A stretch of 64,000 bases of DNA from assembly GCA_023229685.1 (NCBI GenBank), contig JALNYT010000002.1, positions 744,001 to 808,000 of the forward strand, in the 5' to 3' direction. The notes under the pieces are model-generated. The model saw only the letters and a list, made by a program, of their open reading frames with translations. It did not search any database and was not told where the DNA came from. This document shows positions 23,904 through 32,219 of the stretch, piece by piece. This DNA comes from Sulfuritalea sp. GTDB lineage: Bacteria > Pseudomonadota > Gammaproteobacteria > Burkholderiales > Rhodocyclaceae. Numbering within the stretch: position 1 is the stretch's first letter; every line of letters begins with the position of its first letter. The position numbers and the translations under genes are program-made.

Positions 23904-26194
23904 TATCTGGCGGTTTCCCGAAAGCGAGGGGCGGCGTAAGGATGGGTACTGCGGAACGCCTCGAACAGCTTCCAGCGCACGACCGGAATCCTCGAAACGA
24001 GTTTTAACGGCACAGAGTAGATCTCGCAGTGATCCAGGGCGATGAATGCGGGCGCCGGCTCCGCGCCGGTTGGTTGATCCTTCGAGTTGTTTGGCAAAGC
24101 GTCAAAAAGGCTGTCCGAACCCCAGAACTGACCCTTGCCGAGCACCTGGGCTCCGTCCCCTTCGCCCTTGGCAAGCCGCCCCGCTCCGATCAAATGGATC
24201 TGCTCCGGGCCGCCGAAGAAGCGCTCGCCGGCTGCGACCTGGGTAATCCGGCAGTTCCTGGCAAGAGAAAACAGGATGGTATTGGTAACGGCATCGCTGA
24301 ACAGAAACGTGCGCCGCAGCCGTTCCTCGACCTTGCGCACCTCGATCAGTTCGCTGCTGGAAAAGAAGCGCTCTATGAAACTCCGGTAGAGGTCGGCTGG
24401 CAGACGCAAGGTTTGTACGAAGCCGACGGAGCGGTAAGTCTCCTCGCTCGGGCGGTTATTGATTGCGGCAGACTCGCCGAGCAGCGAGCCGCTGAAGAGA
24501 AAGTGGGAATTGGCCGGATCCTGCGCAAGTACCGAGCTGCTGAAAAGATAGTGGGAATTGCCGGGATCCTGCGTCAGCATCTCGACCTTGCCGGCCAGCA
24601 GAAGGTAAATCTCCTGGGGGACTTTCCCCGCCGGAGCGATGATGGTCTCCGGATTGAAGGTGACGATGCGGTTGTTCAGGAGCATGTGCAGTCGCTCCAT
24701 CGGCACCGCGGGGAAGTAGCTCTTGAGGAACTCGCTGGCATCGCGCAGCAGGAAGTTCTGCTGCCCCGGAATCAACACGTCCAGAGTGCCGAAGGGCGCC
24801 CCCGAACCAATCCGCCGCTCGGCGTCGGTCAGCTCCCTGGCGGTATGCGCGAGCAGCAGCCGCGCCGATTCATCGGCGGCGAAATCGGCAGCGCAGCCGT
24901 GAATCATGCCGCCGCCGATATCGATCTTCTTCAGATCCACGGGTTCCAGATAGGTTGCCTTGAGGGTCTTCGCGCGATCAGGACTCAGCCCCGGCGCCGA
25001 GGCATCGGAAGTGGTCATCGCGTCGAGTACGCTGAACGACGAGATATCGGCAAGATGGGTATAGGTTCGATAGCCGCCTTCCCACAACACGCGGAAATTG
25101 AAGACGGTGGTCTCCACCGGATGCGGCGAAAAGGTCGGACGGACTTCCAGCCCCGCGATGTCGTTCCACTGGCCCTCGTCCAGATCGTGAATGTCGAAGT
25201 ACTTGGCGAACTCGCTTTCCGGTATCGACAGCAGCGCACAGAATTTCAGGGTTACCGAGGCGCGCACCAGCGGGGTGGCGAAATACTTCAGCGGCTGATC
25301 GCACTGGAGCAATGTCGTGAGTCCGGCGAAGTGGTCGTCGTGGCAATGCGTGTGAAAGATCCCCGCCACCTCCTTCATGCCGATTCCCAGAGCGTCCAGG
25401 CTGTAGTGGATGTTGGGGCCGGCATCGATCAGAAACACCCGGCCCTGGTGAATCACGACACTGCCCATCGCCGGCCGGTTGTAGTCCCAGCCATCCCCGT
25501 CGCCGGTGTGCACCACGGCAAAATAATGACGGTCGATGGCGGCATGGCTCAGGGGATACGGGCACGGGTAGGTCTGGTGCCGGCCCAGGTTGAGGTCCAC
25601 CTGAACCGAGTCGTCGCCGTGGCGGATTTCGAACACGTTGTGCGCAAGACGGCCGATGCTGACTCCATCCCCGATGTCGATGCTGCGGGTAGTCAGCGGC
25701 AGGCAGTCGACAAAGGCATCGGGCCGGGCAATCTGGCCAAAGGCAAACTTGAGCTTGATGCGCATGAGTTCGCCGGCCTCGGCCTCATCAATTCCAGCGC
25801 TGATCATTTCATCGGCCGAGATCAAGCCGTAGTTGCCGCGATGGATGTAGCGCAGTTGCGCGGCAAGTTGCTCCGGGGTGCCGATCAACCGGGGCTTTCT
25901 GCCGGTGTTGTTGGGATGATCGGGGATCAGCATGCCCTGCCGGTAGAGCATTTGCAGGATGGGAAACTCGGCCAGATTGCACAGGTGGCCGTTCTGGACC
26001 ATCGAATCCGACAGGAGGATGGCATTGGGGCCGTTCTCGAGGGTGATCCCGTCGCGCTCGGTGGTCTGAATTATTCCGCGGCGGAACAGATGCTTGACGC
26101 TGTCGGCCGGCGTGCCGCAAAGCAGATACAGGCCGGCCTCTGGAATCTCCACATAGTAAATTCCGTTGGCGACGACAAGTTTGCGTATCGACAT
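23903..26194 (-). CDS. MBL-fold plus cyclic-nucleotide-binding-domain fusion
   Basis: This is a 763-residue multidomain protein. The N-terminal ~190 residues are unassigned. An MBL-fold domain (about 190-470) has 'FHTHCHDDHFAGL' near 280, which preserves H-x-H-x-D-H. A CNB-like domain (about 500-610) has 'EIYLLLAGKVEML' and 'GSLLGES'. A second weaker CNB-like region covers about 640-745 ('QIHLIGAGRLAKGEG'). The tail is basic. A 16-residue tandem duplication lies in the first CNB domain (residues 540-571). GGAGACC precedes the ATG. It could sense a nucleotide and hydrolyse an unknown ester. The next gene on this strand is 214 bases upstream. Confidence 0.72.
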   Translation of the reverse strand: MSIRKLVVANGIYYVEIPEAGLYLLCGTPADSVKHLFRRGIIQTTERDGITLENGPNAILLSDSMVQNGHLCNLAEFPILQMLYRQGMLIPDHPNNTGRKPRLIGTPEQLAAQLRYIHRGNYGLISADEMISAGIDEAEAGELMRIKLKFAFGQIARPDAFVDCLPLTTRSIDIGDGVSIGRLAHNVFEIRHGDDSVQVDLNLGRHQTYPCPYPLSHAAIDRHYFAVVHTGDGDGWDYNRPAMGSVVIHQGRVFLIDAGPNIHYSLDALGIGMKEVAGIFHTHCHDDHFAGLTTLLQCDQPLKYFATPLVRASVTLKFCALLSIPESEFAKYFDIHDLDEGQWNDIAGLEVRPTFSPHPVETTVFNFRVLWEGGYRTYTHLADISSFSVLDAMTTSDASAPGLSPDRAKTLKATYLEPVDLKKIDIGGGMIHGCAADFAADESARLLLAHTARELTDAERRIGSGAPFGTLDVLIPGQQNFLLRDASEFLKSYFPAVPMERLHMLLNNRIVTFNPETIIAPAGKVPQEIYLLLAGKVEMLTQDPGNSHYLFSSSVLAQDPANSHFLFSGSLLGESAAINNRPSEETYRSVGFVQTLRLPADLYRSFIERFFSSSELIEVRKVEERLRRTFLFSDAVTNTILFSLARNCRITQVAAGERFFGGPEQIHLIGAGRLAKGEGDGAQVLGKGQFWGSDSLFDALPNNSKDQPTGAEPAPAFIALDHCEIYSVPLKLVSRIPVVRWKLFEAFRSTHPYAAPRFRETAR
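24482..24577 (-). repeat. 48-bp tandem duplication inside a CNB domain
   Basis: Units 24482-24529 and 24530-24577 encode LAQDPANSHFLFSGSL and LTQDPGNSHYLFSSSV. Eleven of 16 residues are identical, and the DNA shares GTGGGAATT and GGATCCTGCG in register. Confidence 0.85.
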
Positions 26195-26238
26195 CAGTGG
26201 TCTCCGGGTGAATTCAGGGTCGAAGGGCTGAAAGGAAT

Positions 26239-26258
26239 GACTTACGCGGAATCCAGTC
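26239..26258 (-). repeat. Degenerate GGATTCCGC hairpin
   Basis: On the minus strand GACT-GGATTCCGC-GTA-AGTC forms a 4-bp outer stem around the same GGATTCCGC core seen in the lysA and lptM hairpins. It lies between the MBL/CNB gene and the flavoprotein gene, in a 214-base gap that otherwise shows only a GCGGGC/GCCCGC dyad. Confidence 0.4.
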
Positions 26259-26408
26259 GATGAAAGGATGGTGTCGGTTTGAACGGCAACAGCTGATGCG
26301 GGCGGTCTTGCGCTGGTTTAACCGGACGCCTGCCCGCAAGTGCTTCAAGCAGCAACAAAAGAACTTTAACATTTTCCGCGGCTTGCGCCACGCAATGCCA
26401 TGTGACTG

Positions 26409-27524
26409 CTAGGCAAGAGTGGCCAAAGCCCCGACAGCAAAGTCGGCGAGCGCCAGGCTGGCGGTAAGGCCCGGCGATTCGATGCCATACAGACACACCA
26501 GTCCGCGGACGCCGTGTTCGGCCGGACCGGATACCAGAAAGTCACGGGCAGCTTCCCCCGGCGCATGGGGTTTCGGCCGGATGCCGGCGTAGGCAGGTAG
26601 CAAAGCGTCATCGGCCAGTTGCGGCCAGTAGCGGCGCACTTCGGCATAAAAGGCCATGGCACGCGCGGGGTCCACGCTGTAGTCGATGCGATCGATCCAT
26701 TCCACGTCGGGGCCGAAGCGTGCCTGTCCGCCGAGATCGAGCGTGAGGTGCACGCCCAGTCCCGCTGCCTCGGGCACCGGGTAGATCAGCCGCGAGAACG
26801 GTGCGCGTCCGGCCAGCGCATAGTAGTTGCCCTTGGCATAGTGGAGCGGGGGCACCGACGCCAATGGCAGTCCGTGCAGGCTACGCGCAAAACCCTGGGC
26901 ACCGAGTCCGGCGCAATTCACCACGGTCCGGGCGCGGATCTTCATGGCTTCGCCCGCATCGCTGCCGACGCTCAGGATGATGCCGCCGTCGGCCACCGCG
27001 CCGCCCAGTACCGGGCTTTTTACTGCGAGGACTGCGCCGTCGCGTTGTGCGTCACCAAGCAGGGACAGCATCAGGGCGTGGCTATCGATGATTCCGGTCG
27101 AGGGCGACAATAGCGCGGCCGTGCATTCGAGCGCCGGCTCCAGGCTGCGGGCTTCTTCGCGCGACAGCAGCGTGAGGTCGTCTACGCCATTGACTGCGGC
27201 ATTGGCGGCGATGCGGCCGAGCTGTTCACGCTGCGTGTCGCTGCAGGCGACGATCAGTTTGCCGCAGCGCCGGTGCGCAATGCCGCGTTCCGCGCAGTAG
27301 GCGTAGAGCATGCGGCGTCCGGCGACGCATAGACCGGCCTTGAGCGAACCCGCGGGATAGTAGATGCCGGCATGGATCACCTCGCTGTTGCGCGCGCTGA
27401 TGCCGGTGCCAAATGCACTCTCGGCTTCGAGAATCAGGACTTCGCGGCCTGCCACCGCCAGCTTGCGGGCCACCGCCAGGCCAACGACGCCGGCGCCGAT
27501 GACCGCGCATTCGATTTCTTCCAT
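26409..27524 (-). CDS. FAD-dependent oxidoreductase, L-2-hydroxyglutarate oxidase-like
   Basis: This is a 371-residue DAO-fold flavoprotein. ATG 27524 is chosen because it sits directly before the dinucleotide-binding strand ('CAVIGAGVVGLAVARKLA', about residues 5-22). 'ARNSEVIHAGIYYPAGSLKA' and 'GIRPKP' match the L-2-hydroxyglutarate dehydrogenase (LhgO) group, which oxidises L-2-hydroxyglutarate to 2-oxoglutarate and feeds electrons to quinones. Other members act on related hydroxy acids, so the exact substrate is not proven. It is divergent from the DsrE-family gene. Confidence 0.82.
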   Translation of the reverse strand: MEEIECAVIGAGVVGLAVARKLAVAGREVLILEAESAFGTGISARNSEVIHAGIYYPAGSLKAGLCVAGRRMLYAYCAERGIAHRRCGKLIVACSDTQREQLGRIAANAAVNGVDDLTLLSREEARSLEPALECTAALLSPSTGIIDSHALMLSLLGDAQRDGAVLAVKSPVLGGAVADGGIILSVGSDAGEAMKIRARTVVNCAGLGAQGFARSLHGLPLASVPPLHYAKGNYYALAGRAPFSRLIYPVPEAAGLGVHLTLDLGGQARFGPDVEWIDRIDYSVDPARAMAFYAEVRRYWPQLADDALLPAYAGIRPKPHAPGEAARDFLVSGPAEHGVRGLVCLYGIESPGLTASLALADFAVGALATLA

Positions 27525-27576
27525 GAGTGATTTGTGGCACAGTGAAGTCGATGAATTGCTTTCAAGGATAACCGAC

Positions 27577-28023
27577 ATGCAGCCGAGACAGTTCGCCTTA
27601 CTGGGCCTGATGGCAATGCTGGTTCCGGCGCCCGCCGTCGCAGGAGCGGCGGACGCGGTGGTCACCGTCGGTCGTCCGGCGGCGACGAAGAATCGCGTGG
27701 TGTTTCAGGTTAATGAAGATGACTCGCGCAAGTGGAACACGGTGCTGGCCAACATCAACAACGTGCAGGAAGAGCTCGGCCGGGTGGACGTCGCGGTGGT
27801 CGTCATCGGGCCGGGACTGGGCATGCTCAAGGCCGATGCGCTGACCGCCAACCGGGTGCAGGACGCGATGGCGGCAGGCGTGCGTTTCGTCGCCTGCGGC
27901 AATTCGATGCAGGCACAGCACCTGACGAAGGACGACATGATCGACGGCATCGACTATGCCAAGGCCGGCTATGTCGAACTGATGCGCCTGCAGCAACTGG
28001 GCTGGAGCTACCTCCGGCCATAG
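27577..28023 (+). CDS. Secreted DsrE-family protein, copy 1
   Basis: This is a 148-residue protein. ATG 27577 is chosen because AAGGA precedes it and a signal peptide follows (about 1-23, cut after A-V-A-G-A). The mature part has the DsrE/F fold pattern 'RVVFQVNEDDSRKWNTVLANINNVQ', 'VVVIGPGLGMLKADALT' and 'GVRFVACGNSMQAQHL', with the single cysteine in 'ACGNSM' at the usual active position. Cytoplasmic DsrE proteins shuttle sulfur. Exported versions occur beside thiol or sulfur enzymes, but their role is unclear. Its paralogue lies 114 bases downstream. Confidence 0.82.
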   Translation: MQPRQFALLGLMAMLVPAPAVAGAADAVVTVGRPAATKNRVVFQVNEDDSRKWNTVLANINNVQEELGRVDVAVVVIGPGLGMLKADALTANRVQDAMAAGVRFVACGNSMQAQHLTKDDMIDGIDYAKAGYVELMRLQQLGWSYLRP

Positions 28024-28137
28024 GTTTGCTGTATCGGCTTATAAGGGCGCATGTCGAGCGGGTCCGCCTCGGGGCTGCTATGCTGCGCGCACTGCGCATC
28101 AGACGCAGCCTTGACTTACCCAAACAGGAGAAATCCC

Positions 28138-28584
28138 ATGCTTGCCACTCGTCGCACGCTCGCCGCCGCCATCGCCTGCGCAGCCCTTGCCCTCCCGCTG
28201 AGTTCCGTTGCCGCCAAGAACAAAGCGGCACAAAAGCCGCAGAAAGAGCGTGTCGTGATTCAGGTCTCCGACGCCGATCCGCAGAAATGGAATCTGGCGC
28301 TGAACAACGCGAAGAACGTTCAGACCGATCTTGGCGCCGACAAGACCGAGGTCGAAATCGTTGCCTACGGTCCCGGCATCGGCATGCTCAAGGCCGACGC
28401 CATTGTCGCCAACCGCATCGAGGATGCGATCGCTGCTGGCGTCAAGGTGGTGGCCTGCGAGAACACCATGAAGGCGCAGAAGATGACCCGCGAGGACATG
28501 AACAGGAAGATCGACTACGTCGCCGCCGGGGTGGTGGAACTGATGCGCCGCCAGCAACAGGGCTATGCCTATATCCGTCCCTAA
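28138..28584 (+). CDS. Secreted DsrE-family protein, copy 2
   Basis: This is a 148-residue paralogue of the gene just upstream, with the same length, the same fold and about half the residues shared. The signal peptide is about 1-25 ('RRTLAAAIACAALALPLSSVAA'-like, with twin arginines near the start). 'QVSDADPQKWNLALNNAKNVQ', 'AYGPGIGMLKADAIVANRIEDA' and 'VACENTMKAQKM' align position for position with copy 1. The single mature cysteine is conserved, now in 'ACENTM'. A good CAGGAG precedes the ATG. It is coupled to the next gene by TAATG. Confidence 0.82.
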   Translation: MLATRRTLAAAIACAALALPLSSVAAKNKAAQKPQKERVVIQVSDADPQKWNLALNNAKNVQTDLGADKTEVEIVAYGPGIGMLKADAIVANRIEDAIAAGVKVVACENTMKAQKMTREDMNRKIDYVAAGVVELMRRQQQGYAYIRP

Positions 28585-29255
28585 TGCCGGCAGCTGGCGC
28601 GATGCTTGACTGGTCGCGCATCGACACCGTCCTGCTCGACATGGACGGAACCCTGCTCGACCTGAACTTCGACAACCACTTCTGGCAGGTCCACCTGCCG
28701 CGGCGCTACGCCGAGGCGCGCGGCCTGTCGCCCGAGGCCGGCCGCGAGGAATTGATGGCGCGCTATCACGGTCGCGCCGGAACGCTGGAGTGGTACTCGG
28801 TGGATTTCTGGGAGACCGCGCTGGAACTCGACATCATGCGCTTCAAGGAAGAAGTCGCGCACCTGATCGACGTCCATCCGCATGTCACGGCCTTTCTCGA
28901 GGCGATGCGGACCAGCGGGAAGCGCGTGGTGCTGGCGACCAACGCGCACCACAAGAGCGTGACGCTGAAGATGGCACGCACCGGACTCTCGCCGCACTTC
29001 GATGCGATTGTCAGCTCGCACGCGCTGGGCGCCGCCAAGGAGGAACAGGCATTCTGGCAGCGCCTGGCCGCGATCGAGCCCTTCGATCTGGCGCGCACCC
29101 TGCTGGTGGATGACAGCCTGCCGGTGCTCGACAGCGCCCGTCGCTACGGCATCGCGCATCTGGTGGCGGTGAAGAGGCCGGACACGACGCAACCGGAAAA
29201 GCACACCGGCGATTACCCGGCGATTGACGATTTTTCGCAGTTGATACCACAATGA
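28584..29255 (+). CDS. HAD family GMP/IMP nucleotidase-like
   Basis: This is a 223-residue HAD phosphatase. Motif I 'DTVLLDMDGTLLDL' holds the nucleophile Asp, and 'NFDNHFW' right after it is the signature of the YrfG (GMP/IMP 5'-nucleotidase) group. Motif II is 'VVLATNA', motif III is a Lys near 'AAKEEQ', and motif IV is 'LLVDDSLPVLDSAR'. The start is placed at ATG 28584, which overlaps the previous stop. ATG 28602 would give the more usual family N-terminus (M-L-D-W-S-R) and is equally possible. Role: dephosphorylates purine mononucleotides. Confidence 0.85.
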   Translation: MPAAGAMLDWSRIDTVLLDMDGTLLDLNFDNHFWQVHLPRRYAEARGLSPEAGREELMARYHGRAGTLEWYSVDFWETALELDIMRFKEEVAHLIDVHPHVTAFLEAMRTSGKRVVLATNAHHKSVTLKMARTGLSPHFDAIVSSHALGAAKEEQAFWQRLAAIEPFDLARTLLVDDSLPVLDSARRYGIAHLVAVKRPDTTQPEKHTGDYPAIDDFSQLIPQ

Positions 29256-29300
29256 CGGCGATATGGAGGAGTATGGAAGGCTGGGAGGCGGAGGGGGTTC

Positions 29301-30623
29301 ATGGTTGAGGGATTGGTTCAACGCTTGCGCTCGATAGTCGGCGCTGGTGGCACGGCGAGCGTGGGGCCGAAACGGCTCGATGAGTGGCGCCGGCAACTCG
29401 CCGAGTGTGCCGAGGCGCGTGGCGGCGAAGTTTCCGCGCGGACCCGGGCGGCGACCCTGGCGCTGACCTATCTTGAACTCGACGACGCCGGGCGTCACGC
29501 CTTTCTGCACCTGATTTCAACGGAGTTCGGTCCGGTGCCGGCGCGTGTCGCGAAAGCCCATGAGGCCTACCAGCGCGCGGCGGGCACGCAACGCCAATGG
29601 GATGCGGAGGCTGCGCTGCGTGCATCCTTGCGTTCGGCGCGAATACGCATCCTGACCCAGTTCAATGCCATCCCGCAGGGCGTCAAGTTTCTGGTTGATT
29701 TGCGCGCCGACCTGCTGCGCTATCTGGATGAAGACCCTGAATTGGCGCCGCTGGATCGCGAACTCGAGTTGCGCCTGGCCGCCTGGTTCGATATCGGCTT
29801 TCTCGAATTGCAGCGCATCACCTGGAACTCGCCGGCGACGCTGCTGGAAAAACTGATCCAGTACGAGGCGGTGCATGAAATCCGTTCCTGGACCGACCTC
29901 AAGGACCGGCTCGATTCGGACCGTCGCCTGTATGCCTTTTTCCATCCGCGCATGCCGATGGAGCCCTTGATCTTTGTCGAGGTGGCCCTCACCGACCATC
30001 TGGCCGGCAGCATCCAGGCGCTGCTCGACGAGGGCGCGCCGGTGTTCGACTCGCGCCGTGCCGACACCGCGATCTTCTATTCGATATCCAACACGCAGGC
30101 CGGCTTGCGCGGCGTGTCTTTCGGCAATTTCCTGCTGAAGCGCGTGATCGACGATCTGCAGCGGGACTTCCCCAAGCTGACGCACTTTGCCACCTTGTCG
30201 CCGATGCCCGGTTTCGCGTCCTGGGCCCGGAACAATCCGCAGGAGCTGGCTGCAGAGGGGCTTGAACTCGACGTCGCGCAACTGGCAGCGGGCGAGTGGA
30301 CGCGGGATGCCGCGTTGGCGCGCAAGACCAATGCGGCGTTGGCGAAACTGGCGGCGCGCTACCTGACGCTGGCCAAGTCCAGCCGCGGCGACGGCAGGCA
30401 GCCGCTCGACCCCGTCGCGCGCTTTCATGCGGGCAATGGCGCCCGGCTGGAGCGCATCAACCCGCTGGGCGATGCCTCGTCGAAGGGCATGAAGCAGTCC
30501 TTCGGCGTCATGGTGAATTACCTGTACGACGTCGACGATCTGGAAAACAACGTCGAAAGTTTTGCCCGCGAGGGTACTATTGCCACCTCGGCTGCCGTTC
30601 GGCGCCAGGCAAGACAAAAATAA
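29301..30623 (+). CDS. Malonyl-CoA decarboxylase
   Basis: This 440-residue MCD-family enzyme converts malonyl-CoA to acetyl-CoA and CO2. The helical N-terminal domain (about 1-165) is followed by the acetyltransferase-like catalytic domain with 'PMEPLIFVEVALT', 'FYSISNTQAGLRGVSFGNFLLK', 'FATLSPMPGFASW' and a conserved 'NPLGDASSKGMKQSFGVMVNYLY'. It heads the malonate cluster (TRAP transporter and MatB-like ligase downstream). An exact dispersed box at 29337-29347 encodes V-G-A-G at residues 13-16, before the conserved part. Confidence 0.95.
   Translation: MVEGLVQRLRSIVGAGGTASVGPKRLDEWRRQLAECAEARGGEVSARTRAATLALTYLELDDAGRHAFLHLISTEFGPVPARVAKAHEAYQRAAGTQRQWDAEAALRASLRSARIRILTQFNAIPQGVKFLVDLRADLLRYLDEDPELAPLDRELELRLAAWFDIGFLELQRITWNSPATLLEKLIQYEAVHEIRSWTDLKDRLDSDRRLYAFFHPRMPMEPLIFVEVALTDHLAGSIQALLDEGAPVFDSRRADTAIFYSISNTQAGLRGVSFGNFLLKRVIDDLQRDFPKLTHFATLSPMPGFASWARNNPQELAAEGLELDVAQLAAGEWTRDAALARKTNAALAKLAARYLTLAKSSRGDGRQPLDPVARFHAGNGARLERINPLGDASSKGMKQSFGVMVNYLYDVDDLENNVESFAREGTIATSAAVRRQARQK
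29337..29347 (+). repeat. Exact dispersed box near the MCD start
   Basis: GTCGGCGCTGG preceded by CGATA and followed by TGGCACGGCG. It lies in the poorly conserved N-terminal tail and encodes V-G-A-G. Confidence 0.6.
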
Positions 30624-30643
30624 ATTCACAAGAGGAGACCATC

Positions 30644-31660
30644 ATGACTACCCGTCGTTCAATTCTGCAAGCCGCACTGGCCGCTGCTCCGTTGCTGCTG
30701 TTCGGACGCCAGGCTTTTGGCGCCGAGCCCCTGAAGATTTCCCACCAGTTCCCGGGCGGCACCATAGACTCGGGCGATTTCCGCGACCGCCTGTGCCGCA
30801 AGTTCGCGCAGGAAGTGGAGGCCCGCACCAAGGGCGCGCTCAAGTTCCAGATCTATCCGGGCTCGTCGCTGATGAAGACCAACGCCCAGTTCAGCGCGAT
30901 GCGCAAGGGCGCGCTGGACATGAGCCTGTACCCGATGCCGTATGCGGGCGGCGAGGTGCCTGAACTCAACCTCGGCCTGATGCCGGGCCTGGTCACCTCC
31001 TACGAACAGGCGGCGACCTGGAAGAACGCCGAGATCGGCAAGGCGCTCACCGAGCTGCTGCTGGAAAAGGGCATCGTCATCGTCAGCTGGATCTGGCAGG
31101 CGGGTGGCGTCGCCAGCCGTGCCGCACCGCTGGTCAATCCGGAAGATGCAAAGGGCATGAAAGTGCGCGGTGGCAGCAAGGAAATGGACATGATCCTCAA
31201 GGCCGCCGGCGCCTCGGTGCTGTCGTTGCCCTCGAACGAAATCTATGCGGCGATGCAGACCGGCGCCGCCGATGCGGCGATGACCTCGTCCACCAGCCTG
31301 ATTTCCTTCCGCCTCGAAGAAGTTTCCAAGCACCTCACCACCGGTCGCGGCAAGGCCTACTGGTTCATGGCGGAACCGCTGATGATGGCCAAGAGCGTCT
31401 TCGACAAGCTGCCGAAGGACCAGCAGCAGGTCATCATGCAGGTTGGCGCCGAGATGGAGAAGTTCGGCACCGAGCAGGCCAAGGTCGACGACAAGCAGGT
31501 TGCCGAGATCTACCTGAAGGCCGGCGCCAAGGTGTATGACCTCGACGACAAGGCCATCAAGAAGTGGCAGGCGCTGGCGCGCGACACGGCCTGGAAGGAC
31601 TTCGGCGCCAGATCGCCCAACTGCGCGCGCCTGCTGCAATTGGCCGAAAAGACCCTTTAA
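30644..31660 (+). CDS. TRAP transporter substrate-binding protein (DctP type)
   Basis: This is a 338-residue periplasmic solute receptor of a TRAP system. The start at 30644 has AGAGGAG upstream. The N-terminus has a twin-arginine-like signal ('TTRRSILQAALAAAPLLLFG', cut near A-F-G-A). The body matches the DctP family ('ISHQFPGGT', 'MRKGALDMSLYPMPYAGG', 'MKVRGGSKEMDMILKAAGASV' with the organic-acid-binding Arg). Set between malonyl-CoA decarboxylase and a malonyl-CoA synthetase, its ligand is most likely malonate. Malonate TRAP systems (MatPQM) are described in rhizobia. Confidence 0.9.
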   Translation: MTTRRSILQAALAAAPLLLFGRQAFGAEPLKISHQFPGGTIDSGDFRDRLCRKFAQEVEARTKGALKFQIYPGSSLMKTNAQFSAMRKGALDMSLYPMPYAGGEVPELNLGLMPGLVTSYEQAATWKNAEIGKALTELLLEKGIVIVSWIWQAGGVASRAAPLVNPEDAKGMKVRGGSKEMDMILKAAGASVLSLPSNEIYAAMQTGAADAAMTSSTSLISFRLEEVSKHLTTGRGKAYWFMAEPLMMAKSVFDKLPKDQQQVIMQVGAEMEKFGTEQAKVDDKQVAEIYLKAGAKVYDLDDKAIKKWQALARDTAWKDFGARSPNCARLLQLAEKTL

Positions 31661-31667
31661 GCCCGGC

Positions 31668-32219
31668 ATGAGTCACGGTTACGACCCGCGCCTGCCCGGC
31701 GCGGACGGGCCGGCGCCGGGCCTGCTTGGCATGCTTGACCGGGCCATGAGCCTGGTCAATCGTGCCCTGCTGGTGCCCTGCATGCTGGCGCTGCTGGTTG
31801 CCGCCGGCATCCTGACCTACAGCGTATTTGCCCGCTACTTCTTCAAGATCGCCACCGACTGGCAGGACGAGGCCGCGGTATTCCTGCTGGTCGGCGCCAC
31901 TTTCCTGTCCGGCGCCTACGTGCAGTCGCAGCGCGGCCACATCGGCATCGAGGCGCTGGCGGGCGTCCTCTCGCCGCGGGTGAATCGCTGGCGCCTGATG
32001 CTGGTGGATGCCGCCAGCAGCGCCTTCTGCCTGTTCTTCGCCTGGAAGTCGTGGACGCTGCTGCACGAGGCCTGGCGCGAAGGGCAGACCACGACGAGCT
32101 CATGGGGGCCGCCGTTGTGGATTCCCTACTCGATCATGGCGACAGGCATGACCCTGGTCGGCATCCAGTTGCTGTTGCACCTGATGGCCCGCGTCGTCGC
32201 CGTGAGGATGTCGCGATGA
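31668..32219 (+). CDS. TRAP transporter small permease (DctQ type)
   Basis: This is a 183-residue membrane protein with four helices at about 35-55, 65-85, 105-125 and 150-172. 'ILTYSVFARYFFKIATDWQDEAAVFLLVGATFLSGAYVQSQRGHI' contains the typical DctQ core (R-Y-F followed by W-x-D-E). The start at 31668 lies seven bases after the receptor stop and fits the family length. The stop overlaps the large permease start (ATGA). It works with the adjacent DctM protein in sodium-driven uptake of the acid captured by the receptor. Confidence 0.88.
   Translation: MSHGYDPRLPGADGPAPGLLGMLDRAMSLVNRALLVPCMLALLVAAGILTYSVFARYFFKIATDWQDEAAVFLLVGATFLSGAYVQSQRGHIGIEALAGVLSPRVNRWRLMLVDAASSAFCLFFAWKSWTLLHEAWREGQTTTSSWGPPLWIPYSIMATGMTLVGIQLLLHLMARVVAVRMSR

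Noticed and set aside
24482..24577. CRISPR-like direct repeat
   Set aside because: Only two in-frame units with no spacer, and they encode a protein repeat.
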